Source of the DNA: Gammaproteobacteria bacterium 42_54_T18 | GTDB taxonomy: Bacteria > Pseudomonadota > Gammaproteobacteria > Pseudomonadales > Ketobacteraceae | Direction: 5' to 3' | DNA length: 64,000 bases | Assembly (NCBI GenBank): GCA_002163245.1 | Contig: MAAL01000054.1 | Span: 1-64,000 of the forward strand | Shown: positions 36,683-44,769 of the stretch, one piece after another | Position numbering within the stretch: position 1 is the stretch's first letter | Layout: every line of letters begins with the position of its first letter | Translations under genes and position numbers: made by a program | The notes under the pieces: model-generated | What the model was told of the DNA's origin: nothing | The model's input: the letters and a program-made list of their open reading frames with translations, nothing else | Databases searched by the model: none

Positions 36683-37159
36683 ATGGCAACAGACGCGATG
36701 TCCGAGGACGATATGGTTCTCCAATGGGGAACTTTTCGATTGGGCGATGAAATCTATGGTGTGAATGTAATGCAGATCCGTGAGGTTTTGCGACATAGTG
36801 AAATAACACCTGTGCCCGGAGCACCTGGTTACGTACTAGGTATTATCAATCTTAGGGGTAATGTTGTTACTGTTATCGATACGCGTAAACGGTTTGGATT
36901 AGCGCCAGGAAATGTTGATGAGCAGGCACGTATTGTTATCGTTGAGGTTGATACTCAAGTGGTTGGCATGTTGGTGGATAGTGTTGCTGATGTGACTTAT
37001 CTCAAGCAGTCAGAAATTGAAACAACACCAAATATTGGTAATGAAGAAACCTCTAAATTTATTCAAGGGGTTTGCAATAAAAACGATGAGTTACTAATCC
37101 TTATTGAGCTTGAAAGGATGATTGATACTTCACCTGTTGTTGATGTTGTGGGGTTCTAG
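36683..37159 (+). CDS. cheW: Chemotaxis adaptor CheW, copy 2
   Basis: A 158-residue CheW. It keeps the same core motifs as copy 1 (YGVNVMQIREVLRHSEI, LGIINLRGNVVTVIDTR, FIQGVCNKNDELLILIELERM) but differs at both ends. The two copies have equal length and gene order, so they arose by tandem duplication. It has its own sigma-54 candidate and is followed by the DUF2802 gene with a 1-nt overlap. Confidence 0.93.
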   Translation: MATDAMSEDDMVLQWGTFRLGDEIYGVNVMQIREVLRHSEITPVPGAPGYVLGIINLRGNVVTVIDTRKRFGLAPGNVDEQARIVIVEVDTQVVGMLVDSVADVTYLKQSEIETTPNIGNEETSKFIQGVCNKNDELLILIELERMIDTSPVVDVVGF

Positions 37160-37581
37160 TGGATATTTCTGCGTCGCAAATTATAGATCTTTTATTCGTG
37201 GCTATTATCGTGATGATGGCAGTGAACTATCGATTATCTATGCGACGCTATGAGAGTAAAACAGCGGATTTGATAGATCAACTAGCGAAAACCCAGGTTG
37301 TAAAAATCAAACAATTGGAAGATCAATTGGCGATGGTGTCCAAGGGGTCTCAAGGAGTTGGTCGACGTTTGATGAATGCGGAGAAAAAGCTTAATCAAAC
37401 GATGGAAAGGCAATCTGAGATGGAGAATAAGGATACGGAACAATTCTCTTTCAATCAGGCTGCAAAATTGTTGGAGAAAGGTATTGAGTTAAATGATGTC
37501 GTAGGGAAAGTTGGCATTACTCGCTCTGAAGCAAAGCTAGTCGATTTATTCCAGCAAAAAGAATGTGAAACTCTTGAGTGA
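37159..37581 (+). CDS. DUF2802 family protein
   Basis: A 140-residue protein with an N-terminal membrane helix (residues about 7-22, IIDLLFVAIIVMMAVNY), a coiled coil (30-95) and a C-terminal helix-turn-helix-like end (AAKLLEKGIELNDVVGKVGITRSEAKLVDLF). DUF2802 proteins sit after cheW in many gammaproteobacterial chemotaxis loci; function is not known to me. GTG start shares its G with the cheW stop codon. Confidence 0.75.
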   Translation: MDISASQIIDLLFVAIIVMMAVNYRLSMRRYESKTADLIDQLAKTQVVKIKQLEDQLAMVSKGSQGVGRRLMNAEKKLNQTMERQSEMENKDTEQFSFNQAAKLLEKGIELNDVVGKVGITRSEAKLVDLFQQKECETLE

Positions 37582-37590
37582 TTTAATGCG

Positions 37591-37609
37591 AGGTTTATTA
37601 CGTAAACCT
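37591..37609 (+). terminator. Hairpin after the chemotaxis operon
   Basis: AGGTTTA-TTACG-TAAACCT forms a perfect 7-bp stem 9 nt after the DUF2802 stop codon. No clean U-run follows, so intrinsic termination is plausible but not certain. Confidence 0.45.
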
Positions 37610-37782
37610 AATTAGGGTAGCCTTGTTATTGTTAACGTTTCATCTTGCTTTTATTCGAGATCATTTATTCGTTTATAAAAAATACAATTTTAATAAATAT
37701 TCATTCCAACCCATCGTTTAACATCTTCCTATACTTACCATTAGATAAGACCTTTTAGTGGTAGTAGCAGTAAGGTGTAGTA

Positions 37783-38232
37783 ATGAATTACCTAAATAAG
37801 TTTGCCGTTAAATATGTAGTAGTGTTAGTTTCTATTCTGATGTCCCCTTTGTTGTGGGCGGAAGCCCCCTTAGATGTGGACGGTGCAGAAACAGTGGGTC
37901 TCGAAAGAGCCCATCAGTTGTATAAGGATGGTGCTGTATTTATTGATGTAAGAGATGGTCAAGCTTGGGCATCGGGACATATCGATGGGGCTGTTCATTT
38001 GGACTTTAGTACTAATGATTTTTCAGTTCTGTATGTGTCTGAAGATTTGGACAGGGAAACCCCCGTTGTTTTTTATACCAGTAGCCCGTTAAATATTCGT
38101 AGTGCGATGGCAACGTTTTTTGCGGCCAATTGGGGTTATACAAAAGTGTATTATTTTCGGGATGGTTTTTATTCCTGGATGGCGGCAGACTACCCTGTGG
38201 ATTTAAAATATTCTGAACATGCAGCGTTGTAG
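37783..38232 (+). CDS. Exported rhodanese-like protein
   Basis: A 149-residue protein with a signal peptide (to about residue 26, LLWA|EAP) and a rhodanese fold: AVFIDVRDGQAWASGHIDGAVHLDF, then PVVFYTSSPLNIRSAMA and YFRDGFYSWMAADYPV. The usual active-site Cys in the loop after VVFY is missing (the loop reads YTSSP), so sulfur transfer is unlikely. It stands alone between the chemotaxis locus and a reverse-strand pair. Confidence 0.75.
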   Translation: MNYLNKFAVKYVVVLVSILMSPLLWAEAPLDVDGAETVGLERAHQLYKDGAVFIDVRDGQAWASGHIDGAVHLDFSTNDFSVLYVSEDLDRETPVVFYTSSPLNIRSAMATFFAANWGYTKVYYFRDGFYSWMAADYPVDLKYSEHAAL

Positions 38233-38246
38233 TAAAAAGTTGCGGT

Positions 38247-38271
38247 AGTGGTATGTAGCAGTGGTATGTAG
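38247..38271. repeat. Short 13-nt tandem repeat
   Basis: AGTGGTATGTAG occurs twice (38247-38258 and 38260-38271) with one base between, in the gap between the convergent rhodanese-like and FlhB-tail-like genes. Significance unknown. Confidence 0.6.
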
Positions 38272-38295
38272 TATCGAGGGTATTCTGCGTTCATA

Positions 38296-38598
38296 CTATT
38301 CTAATTGATTCGGTATTTTATCTTTTAGTAAGTAAACAAAGCTAATGATTTCAGCAATTGTTCTGTAGAGCAGTTCTGGAATCTCATCACCTAATTCCAG
38401 TCGTGATAATACATCCACCAATTCGGGGTTTTCATAAATAGGAATCTCGTGCTCTTTGGCAATACGAAGGATCTCTTCTGCAATATCACTATTTCCTGTT
38501 GCACTGACGAACGGTGCATGGCACCCATCATACGTCAGTGCAACGGCCTGATGGGATACTTGTGATTCGCTGGCTCCTGTGTCTACGGGGTCTGACAT
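38296..38598 (-). CDS. FlhB cytoplasmic-domain-like protein
   Basis: A 100-residue protein resembling only the part of FlhB after the cleavage site: AVALTYDGCHAPFVSATGNSDIAEEILRIAKEHEIPIYENPELVDVL, in the pieces VALTYD, IAKEHEIPIYE and LLYRTIAEIISFVYLL. It lacks the membrane domain and the NPTH site. Such FlhB-tail (FhlB-like) proteins occur beside a fliK-like gene in many gammaproteobacteria; they can substitute for the FlhB C-terminal fragment in Bacillus and Salmonella work. It lies 26 nt downstream of the fliK-like gene. Confidence 0.75.
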   Translation of the reverse strand: MSDPVDTGASESQVSHQAVALTYDGCHAPFVSATGNSDIAEEILRIAKEHEIPIYENPELVDVLSRLELGDEIPELLYRTIAEIISFVYLLKDKIPNQLE

Positions 38599-38624
38599 GC
38601 GTTGTTAGGCCTTGTGGTGATGGT

Positions 38625-40616
38625 TTAGGTTTCTATATCAATGAGTGATGGTGTAATGCTGGTTTCTTGTTGAGGGGGCAACCCCTCAATACATTCTAGC
38701 TCTTTTACGGTTGCACCTATTTGATGTAAGTTTTTTTGCAGTACATCAAAGTAACTTTTTGCTCGCGATACTGTGTCTTTTTCTTTTGCCCAAAATTTAA
38801 CATAAACATAAGTATTGATTAAACTAAGTTCGCAGAACATTGCTCCTAACCCTTCAATATCAAACCCCATAGATACGTTCCACTTTTTATCAGCGGACGC
38901 TTCTTTGTCTTCTTCATTCTTTTGGGCATCTTCTTCTATATGAAAGTGAAAGAGCGTGAGTTGTCCAAAATGTAAAATAGGCAAATCAAAGCTAAGGGGA
39001 GCTTGAGTAATCTGAGCACCATCATCAACATGAGCAGCAGCCGTTGATAGTTGATGTAGCTGTAGCCGGCTGATGGATTCTTGAGTTTGTTTTAACAGGA
39101 TTTTTACCAGTGCATCAGCGACAACGTCGCCTTTTAATGTTGCCTTAATATTGGTTTGCGCTTGCATTAAATACTGACCAGGTAGTGGCGGAATACCGTG
39201 TAATGATGCCGTATTAGGAGAAGATGCGGTTTGATAGGTTTGTATTGCTAGCGGCTTGAGTGAGGCGCTTGTGCTACTTGTTGATGGCGTTGCTTTGCTG
39301 GCCGGGTGCTCTGGTGGGCTTTTTACATTGTTTGGTTGGTGTTTGGTGCTCGGTGTTTCCGTCGTTAGTTGCTGGGCTTTGGCTAATTGTATGAGGTTTT
39401 GTAATTGTTGTTTTTCGCTTGGGGCAGCATAACCTAGCTTAGCTCCTGCTGCTGGTTCAATTGTGGCTGTTGATAGCGTTGCTGAATTCGTGGTTATGGC
39501 AGTTTTTTGAATGATTTTAGACGGGTCACTGATTATACGTGTGCCCAGCGCTGTTTTTGTTGTGCTGGGACTCGTTTGGTGCTCTGGTCCCGTTGCTTTA
39601 GCTGCGGATAATAGTGCTTTTTCTAGTAATAGCAGTTGGTGTTTGAAATCTGCAGGGTTTGATGATGGCTGTTGTGAGTTCGTGGCACTTGGTTTAGCAG
39701 CGGGTGTGGTGGTTGTCGATAAAGGCGGTTGATGTTTTTTTGGCTGAGGTTCAAGTGGTTGGTGTTTAGGTGATTCGTGTTTAAGCGAAGATTCAAATAA
39801 GACTCCGCTGTGTTTTATTGCCTGCTTAACGGTATCAGCGGTTCGTAGTGATTCTGTATTGGGTAAATGTTGGGATATCTGTTTAATGGCTTGCTGTATA
39901 TTTGGAGGTAATTGCTTAAGCAGTTCAGGTTTGCCGGACACAAGGCTCAAGACGTTATTGAGTAATGGGCTATAACTGTTTTGAGTGGGCACCAATAGAC
40001 GCACTAAGTTGATGATGATTTGTTGAATTCTCTGGGTGCTGGGAATTGAATGCAGTTGCTGTAGTTCTAAGTGTGGGGTGGTGACTTGTGTCAATACTGT
40101 AGCTGACGGAGTGCCGGGTGTACCTGGCGCAACACCTGACACAGTACTGGAAGTAGTGCTGGAAGTAGTGCTGGAAGTAGTGCTGGGGCTTGTATTCAGG
40201 ATTAACTGGTCACCTTTTAACAAGGGCAGGTCAGTAGTGATTCTGACAATCGTCATTAATCCTTGATTAATTCGTTGGATTACATCGGTTGTTAATTGTG
40301 TTTTTACGGACGTTGTTGCTGGATGTGTTGAGCCTTCACCAGTTTGTCGATTGAAAACAACTGTGGCGTTGTAGAGTGCTTTTGGGGGAGGGCTTTGTTT
40401 GGCTGAGTTTGTAGCCGAGTCTGTTGTCGGTTTTGTTGTTGTGTGCTCTTGTGCGACGTGGGCTGCGTCGGTTTTTACCCCCGAGGTTGCAATTTTTACA
40501 CTACTGGATACTTCTGCTTGCACCTGTGATAGACGAACAGATGTTTGTAGTGGTGCTTTGTCTGAAGAGGCGGTAGTTTTTACAATTGGCCTGTCCGAAG
40601 GGATTTCAGACACCAT
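38625..40616 (-). CDS. FliK-like flagellar hook-length control protein, second copy
   Basis: A 663-residue protein, Thr/Ser/Pro/Gln-rich over residues about 1-480 with low complexity (e.g. TTSSTTSSTTSST), and a folded C-terminal domain (about 500-650) with FDLPILHFGQLTLFHFHI, MGFDIEGLGAMFCELSLIN and KSYFDVLQKNLHQIGATVKELEC. That is the Flg_hook-type C-terminal pattern, although diverged from the polar FliK. It pairs with the FlhB-tail-like gene downstream. No signal peptide. Role unknown; it may tune export specificity. Confidence 0.65.
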   Translation of the reverse strand: MVSEIPSDRPIVKTTASSDKAPLQTSVRLSQVQAEVSSSVKIATSGVKTDAAHVAQEHTTTKPTTDSATNSAKQSPPPKALYNATVVFNRQTGEGSTHPATTSVKTQLTTDVIQRINQGLMTIVRITTDLPLLKGDQLILNTSPSTTSSTTSSTTSSTVSGVAPGTPGTPSATVLTQVTTPHLELQQLHSIPSTQRIQQIIINLVRLLVPTQNSYSPLLNNVLSLVSGKPELLKQLPPNIQQAIKQISQHLPNTESLRTADTVKQAIKHSGVLFESSLKHESPKHQPLEPQPKKHQPPLSTTTTPAAKPSATNSQQPSSNPADFKHQLLLLEKALLSAAKATGPEHQTSPSTTKTALGTRIISDPSKIIQKTAITTNSATLSTATIEPAAGAKLGYAAPSEKQQLQNLIQLAKAQQLTTETPSTKHQPNNVKSPPEHPASKATPSTSSTSASLKPLAIQTYQTASSPNTASLHGIPPLPGQYLMQAQTNIKATLKGDVVADALVKILLKQTQESISRLQLHQLSTAAAHVDDGAQITQAPLSFDLPILHFGQLTLFHFHIEEDAQKNEEDKEASADKKWNVSMGFDIEGLGAMFCELSLINTYVYVKFWAKEKDTVSRAKSYFDVLQKNLHQIGATVKELECIEGLPPQQETSITPSLIDIET

Positions 40617-40698
40617 AGATATACTCTTTTTATTCGTTAATGAGTTCTCAGTATAGGGTATGAATGTTGTTTTGAGTCAGGCTATCTGATGATGTTAG

Positions 40699-40727
40699 TT
40701 GGCCCCGTAGTCAACAACCTCTATAAT
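40699..40727 (+). promoter_or_regulatory. Sigma-70 promoter candidate for the ccm operon
   Basis: TTGGCC (40699-40704) and a perfect TATAAT (40722-40727) are 17 nt apart, about 33 nt before the ccmA start, in the 143-nt divergent gap with the fliK-like gene. Confidence 0.6.
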
Positions 40728-40759
40728 CTCGCCTTAGTTGGTTAACTAGCGAGATTGGT

Positions 40760-41443
40760 TTGTTAGAAACGGGTGTAGAATCACAGTTAATTTCCCCCTT
40801 ATTGGAGGCAAAGTCCTTGCTATGTGAGCGGGATGATCGCGTTCTGTTTGAGGAGCTATCGTTTGCTATTACTGCTGGTGATATTACTCAGGTAGAAGGG
40901 CCAAACGGCAGTGGAAAAACGACCCTAATTCGTATCCTTTGTGGGCTCTCTAGTGCTTATGAAGGGCAGTTGTCCTGGCGAGGCAGGCCGATGAGTCAAT
41001 GTCGGGAGCAATTTTGTCAGCAACATATTTATTTTGGACATCTGACTGGAATCAAGGCACCGCTTAGCGCAGAAGAAAACCTCCGGTGGATGGCGCAATG
41101 TCGAGGCTCATCGCTGAAAGGGCTTGCTCTAGACAATGCGGTAGATCAGGCACTTGCTAAAGTTGGGTTGCATGGTTTTGAAGATGCCCCAGTGTATACA
41201 TTATCGGCCGGTCAAAAACGACGTGTAGCGTTAGCTCGACTATTTTTGGAGCCTGTAGCGTTATGGGTATTGGACGAGCCATTTACCGCGATTGATAGGA
41301 ACGGTGTGGCCGAGCTTGAATCCATTATTGAACAACATGCTAAGCAGGGTGGGGCCGTGGTGTTAACGACCCATCACGAGCTAAGTATTGATCCCTCTCA
41401 CCTGAAAGTCATCCGTTTAGGTGATGCTAGGGAGGGCCTGTAG
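40760..41443 (+). CDS. ccmA: Haem exporter ATPase CcmA
   Basis: A 227-residue ABC ATPase of the CcmABCD complex that releases haem-loaded CcmE in cytochrome c maturation. Walker A GPNGSGKT (residues 47-54), signature LSAGQKRRVALARL and Walker B LWVLDEP are intact. Start TTG 40760 has no strong Shine-Dalgarno site and the first 12 residues exceed usual CcmA, so a start nearer LLEAKSL (e.g. TTG 40802) is possible. ccmB overlaps by 1 nt. Confidence 0.92.
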   Translation: MLETGVESQLISPLLEAKSLLCERDDRVLFEELSFAITAGDITQVEGPNGSGKTTLIRILCGLSSAYEGQLSWRGRPMSQCREQFCQQHIYFGHLTGIKAPLSAEENLRWMAQCRGSSLKGLALDNAVDQALAKVGLHGFEDAPVYTLSAGQKRRVALARLFLEPVALWVLDEPFTAIDRNGVAELESIIEQHAKQGGAVVLTTHHELSIDPSHLKVIRLGDAREGL

Positions 41444-42147
41444 TGGCGGTGGAACCTGAAATGACTTACCCCTCGTTGCGACAGGGGCTATGGGCAATAT
41501 TCAAACGGGACTTAGTTATTGCATTTCGTCAGCGCAGTGATTTGGTAAACTCTTTGTTCTTTTTTATTATGGTGATTACCCTATTTCCTTTAGGGGTTGG
41601 CCCCGAGCCTGAGATTTTGTCTCGTATCGGCCCAGGGGTATTGTGGATAGCGGCCTTATTATCCACGCTACTTTCCGTTGATAGCTTATTTCGTCAAGAC
41701 TATGAAGACGGCTCGTTAGAAATTTTGTTATTAAGTCCACAGCCGTTATTTATCATCGTGCTGGGTAAAATTATGGCTCACTGGTGTATCACCGCGGTTC
41801 CTCTCATTCTGGTTTCCCCGCTGTTAGGTGTTATGTTGTTCCTGGACGCCGAAACAATAGGGGTATTAATTGTTACTTTGTTGTTGGGTACTCCTGTATT
41901 AAGTATGATCAGCGCTATTGGTGCAGCCCTAACCGTGGGGTTACGAAAAGGCGGTGTCTTGATTGCGGTCATCGCATTACCCTTATATGTTCCCGTATTA
42001 ATATTTGGTACTAGTGCGGTAGAAGCTGCCTCTATGTCCTTAGTATTCAGCGGACAGCTTGCGTACTTGGCTGCATTGGCAATATTTTCAATTACATTGG
42101 CACCTTTTGCTATTGCTGCGGGTCTTAGAATTAGTGTAAGTGGCTAA
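41443..42147 (+). CDS. ccmB: Haem exporter membrane protein CcmB
   Basis: A 234-residue protein with six membrane segments. Family features: FKRDLVIAFRQRSDLVNSLFFF near the start, DYEDGSLEILLLSPQP and LGTPVLSMISAIGAALTVGLRKGG. GTG 41443 shares a base with the ccmA stop codon; ATG 41461 is an alternative. Confidence 0.92.
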   Translation: MAVEPEMTYPSLRQGLWAIFKRDLVIAFRQRSDLVNSLFFFIMVITLFPLGVGPEPEILSRIGPGVLWIAALLSTLLSVDSLFRQDYEDGSLEILLLSPQPLFIIVLGKIMAHWCITAVPLILVSPLLGVMLFLDAETIGVLIVTLLLGTPVLSMISAIGAALTVGLRKGGVLIAVIALPLYVPVLIFGTSAVEAASMSLVFSGQLAYLAALAIFSITLAPFAIAAGLRISVSG

Positions 42148-42162
42148 CGGAGAGAGTAAATC

Positions 42163-42912
42163 TTGTTTGAAACGATAAAACTGTACTATCACAAGTTTGG
42201 TACACCAAAATACTTCTATGATTTAACCAGCAAAATGTTGCCTTGGTTAATTGGATTTACGGTTGTCTTGCTGGTACCTGGCGTTATCTTAGGGTTAGGC
42301 TTTGCACCCATGGATGAGGAGCAAGGCCATAGCTATCGCATTATGTTTATTCATGTACCGGCTGCCAGTGTAGCAATGTCTGCCTACGTAATGATGGCGC
42401 TAGCCGGTGCTATCGGTCTCATCTGGAAAATGAAGATGGCAGAAATTGTTGCCAAATGCTGTGCGCCTATAGGTGCCTCGTTTGCGTTATTATGCCTGCT
42501 AACGGGTTCCATTTGGGGTAAACCTACTTGGGGAACCTGGTGGGTGTGGGATGCAAGATTGACCTCGATGTTGGTGTTGTTCTTTTTGTTTATGGGTGTG
42601 ATTGCGTTGAATAACGCATTTGAAAGCGCTCAATCCGCAGCAAAAGCTACCGCATTATTGTCTATTGTTGGTGTGGTAAACCTGCCAATTATTAAGTACT
42701 CCGTTGAGTGGTGGAATACCTTGCATCAAACTGCGTCAATAAAGGTGACTGAAGGTGCTTCTATGCCAGCTGAAATGCTGACACCTCTACTGATGTGTAT
42801 TTTTGGCTTCTACTTCCTGTTTTCGGTGTTAGTTGTTGTTGCCTCGCGAGCTGAAGTATTGGAGCGAGAGCAACGCAGTAAGTGGGTTAAACAACTGGTT
42901 ATGGTGGAATAG
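42163..42912 (+). CDS. ccmC: Haem handling protein CcmC
   Basis: A 249-residue membrane protein with six membrane segments and the WWD haem-binding motif WGTWWVWDARLTS. Conserved His in FIHVPAAS and in the later periplasmic loop (TLHQTAS) are the expected haem ligands. TTG start with GGAGAG upstream. It delivers haem to CcmE. Confidence 0.93.
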   Translation: MFETIKLYYHKFGTPKYFYDLTSKMLPWLIGFTVVLLVPGVILGLGFAPMDEEQGHSYRIMFIHVPAASVAMSAYVMMALAGAIGLIWKMKMAEIVAKCCAPIGASFALLCLLTGSIWGKPTWGTWWVWDARLTSMLVLFFLFMGVIALNNAFESAQSAAKATALLSIVGVVNLPIIKYSVEWWNTLHQTASIKVTEGASMPAEMLTPLLMCIFGFYFLFSVLVVVASRAEVLEREQRSKWVKQLVMVE

Positions 42913-42916
42913 GCCC

Positions 42917-43135
42917 ATGGCATTTGAGAATTTCAACGACTTTATGACCATGTGTTACATGGCCCCCATTGGCGATGTAAGATGCCATGGCTCCTATGTA
43001 TGGTCAGCTTATGGGCTGACGCTTATTGTTGTAGCTGCCAATATTGTTGCGCCGATCATGCGTAATAAACAGATAAAACAAACGATTCGACGAAAGGTTA
43101 GGCGGGAGAAAACGCAAAATGAATCCAAAACGTAA
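42917..43135 (+). CDS. ccmD: Haem exporter small subunit CcmD
   Basis: A 72-residue single-pass protein: ATG 42917 gives [15 protein letters not shown], then one helix ([21 protein letters not shown]) and a basic tail. It lies 4 nt after ccmC and overlaps ccmE by 17 nt. The longer open frame starting at 42833 overlaps ccmC and is not used. Confidence 0.85.
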   Translation: MAFENFNDFMTMCYMAPIGDVRCHGSYVWSAYGLTLIVVAANIVAPIMRNKQIKQTIRRKVRREKTQNESKT

Positions 43136-43568
43136 ACAGCGACTTATCATTGTACTAGGTATAGTTGCCGGTGTTAGTGCTGCAGCAACTTTTATGGGCG
43201 TTGCCCTGCAGGAGAATATTAACCTGTATTTCTCACCAACGGATGTGGCAGCCGGTAAAGCACCGCTCAATAAACGAATTCGTGTGGGAGGATTGGTGGT
43301 AGCGGGGTCATTAAAGCGTGGAGAGCAATTGGATGTGACATTTGATGTCACGGATAGTGTGGAATCACTTACTGTTCAGTATGACGGTATTTTGCCGGAC
43401 CTTTTTCGAGAAGGGCAAGGCATTATCGCTAATGGTAAACTAATAGAGTCAGGTGTTGTTGTGGCTGATGAAGTATTGGCGAAACATGATGAAGAATATA
43501 TGCCGCCAGAAGTGCAAGACTCTTTGGATAAAGCAAAAGCTCAAGGTAAGTATTCAGCTGATCTCTAA
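43119..43568 (+). CDS. ccmE: Haem chaperone CcmE
   Basis: A 149-residue periplasmic haem chaperone with an N-terminal anchor helix (residues about 8-26) and a beta-barrel domain. The covalent haem ligand is His123 in [11 protein letters not shown], with Tyr127 four residues later. In most gammaproteobacteria ccmF follows; here a terminator-like hairpin and reverse-strand cysZ follow instead. Confidence 0.93.
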   Translation: MNPKRKQRLIIVLGIVAGVSAAATFMGVALQENINLYFSPTDVAAGKAPLNKRIRVGGLVVAGSLKRGEQLDVTFDVTDSVESLTVQYDGILPDLFREGQGIIANGKLIESGVVVADEVLAKHDEEYMPPEVQDSLDKAKAQGKYSADL

Positions 43569-43580
43569 GCCTGGTATATA

Positions 43581-43613
43581 GCACGAAATGAAATAAAACA
43601 TCTCATTTCGTGC
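43581..43613. terminator. Bidirectional terminator-like hairpin between ccmE and cysZ
   Basis: GCACGAAATGA and TCATTTCGTGC form a perfect 11-bp stem around an 11-nt loop, between two convergent genes. T-runs after the stem are weak on both strands, but position favours a shared terminator. Confidence 0.6.
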
Positions 43614-43629
43614 GTTCTTGGGGGCTCTA

Positions 43630-44406
43630 TTAGCGGTTATCTGACATTTTTTCTACCCAAAAGATCACTCCGCCAGCAACCGCGACAGGGATAATGACCA
43701 AATTTATAATAGGGATTGACGTTAATAGCAACGTCGCTCCACCAAACCCCATCACCTCAGCCCGATTCTTCTGCATTAAACCAAGTACTTCCTCAAAGCT
43801 TTTTCCGTTATTGTCAGCAGGTACATCCATATACTGAAGGGCCAAAACCCAAGCTCCAAATAAATACCACAGCACCGGAGAGATCATTTGAACAACCGGA
43901 ATAAAACTCAAGATAATGGTGATGACAAATAACCCCAGTGCACGGGTTATCCAATATTTGAGTTTGGTGAATTCTCGTTTAATCGTGCGCCCCGCAATTT
44001 GCATGACAGTGTGGGAAGGGTAGCTTGTTTCGTGAAGGTCCTTTTCTACTTTTTCCGCTAGCACACCGATAAATGGGCTGATCAACATGTGTGTGATCAT
44101 CGTGAATACGGAGCCTGCAATAAAGAGAATGAGCAAAATAGCGGCAATAAGCAGCACCCATTTTAACGTGCTAGCTATAGTATTAATCACCGGTTCTAGC
44201 CAATCTAGCCAAGACCAGAGGTCAACAGTATCGTCTAGGCCAGATAAGGCGTCATTGATAAGGTCAATGGCAAAGTAACCGGCAGCAGAGAAAAGTAATA
44301 TGTTCACAATGAGCGGAACAATCATGTAAGGACGGATATTGGGCTTTTTCGCAAGCTCAAACCCTCTAAAGATAAGAGTGATTCCATTGCTGAGCGGTTT
44401 AATCAT
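43630..44406 (-). CDS. cysZ: CysZ sulfate permease (EI24 family)
   Basis: A 258-residue inner-membrane protein similar along its length to E. coli CysZ: GFELAKKPNIRPYMIVPLIVNILLF at the N-terminus, the MITHMLISPFIGVLAEKVE segment, VQMISPVLWYLFGAWVLALQYMDVPADNN, and LLTSIPIINLVIIPVAVAGG at the end. It would import sulfate for cysteine synthesis. It lies upstream of and divergent from smc-zipA-ligA, a known linkage with zipA and ligA in enterobacteria. Confidence 0.88.
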   Translation of the reverse strand: MIKPLSNGITLIFRGFELAKKPNIRPYMIVPLIVNILLFSAAGYFAIDLINDALSGLDDTVDLWSWLDWLEPVINTIASTLKWVLLIAAILLILFIAGSVFTMITHMLISPFIGVLAEKVEKDLHETSYPSHTVMQIAGRTIKREFTKLKYWITRALGLFVITIILSFIPVVQMISPVLWYLFGAWVLALQYMDVPADNNGKSFEEVLGLMQKNRAEVMGFGGATLLLTSIPIINLVIIPVAVAGGVIFWVEKMSDNR

Positions 44407-44769
44407 ATGGTGTTCCTGTTTTCAAAAAAAGGATGTGATCGAGGCTACGATAACGACAAGACGTGGTTGAATAATTGCCGCAAATTGGCACGGTAGCATA
44501 CTGAGACCAGCCATTACACTGATGATTCAATACACTAAACGAAAGATAGTGTTTGTTTCTGCTTCATCTTGTTTTATTTGTCTCTAAAATGTTGTTATTT
44601 TACGGCTACTACTCGTTCCTGGAATAAAAAACCGCTAGAATGCTCGGTTCAAAATAGACGTGTCTTTGATTATTAAATAAGCAGAGGCAAAACAAAATTA
44701 ATGTTGGTTAGTAAAACATCTAATTAACTACGGGCCAAATGCCGCGCAGTTGATGGAGCACAGTCTTTC
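44407..44769. other. Divergent intergenic region, cysZ and smc
   Basis: This 363-nt AT-rich region must hold the promoters for cysZ (reverse) and smc (forward). I could not identify a convincing sigma-70 pair with correct spacing, nor any short gene or repeat. Confidence 0.5.
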
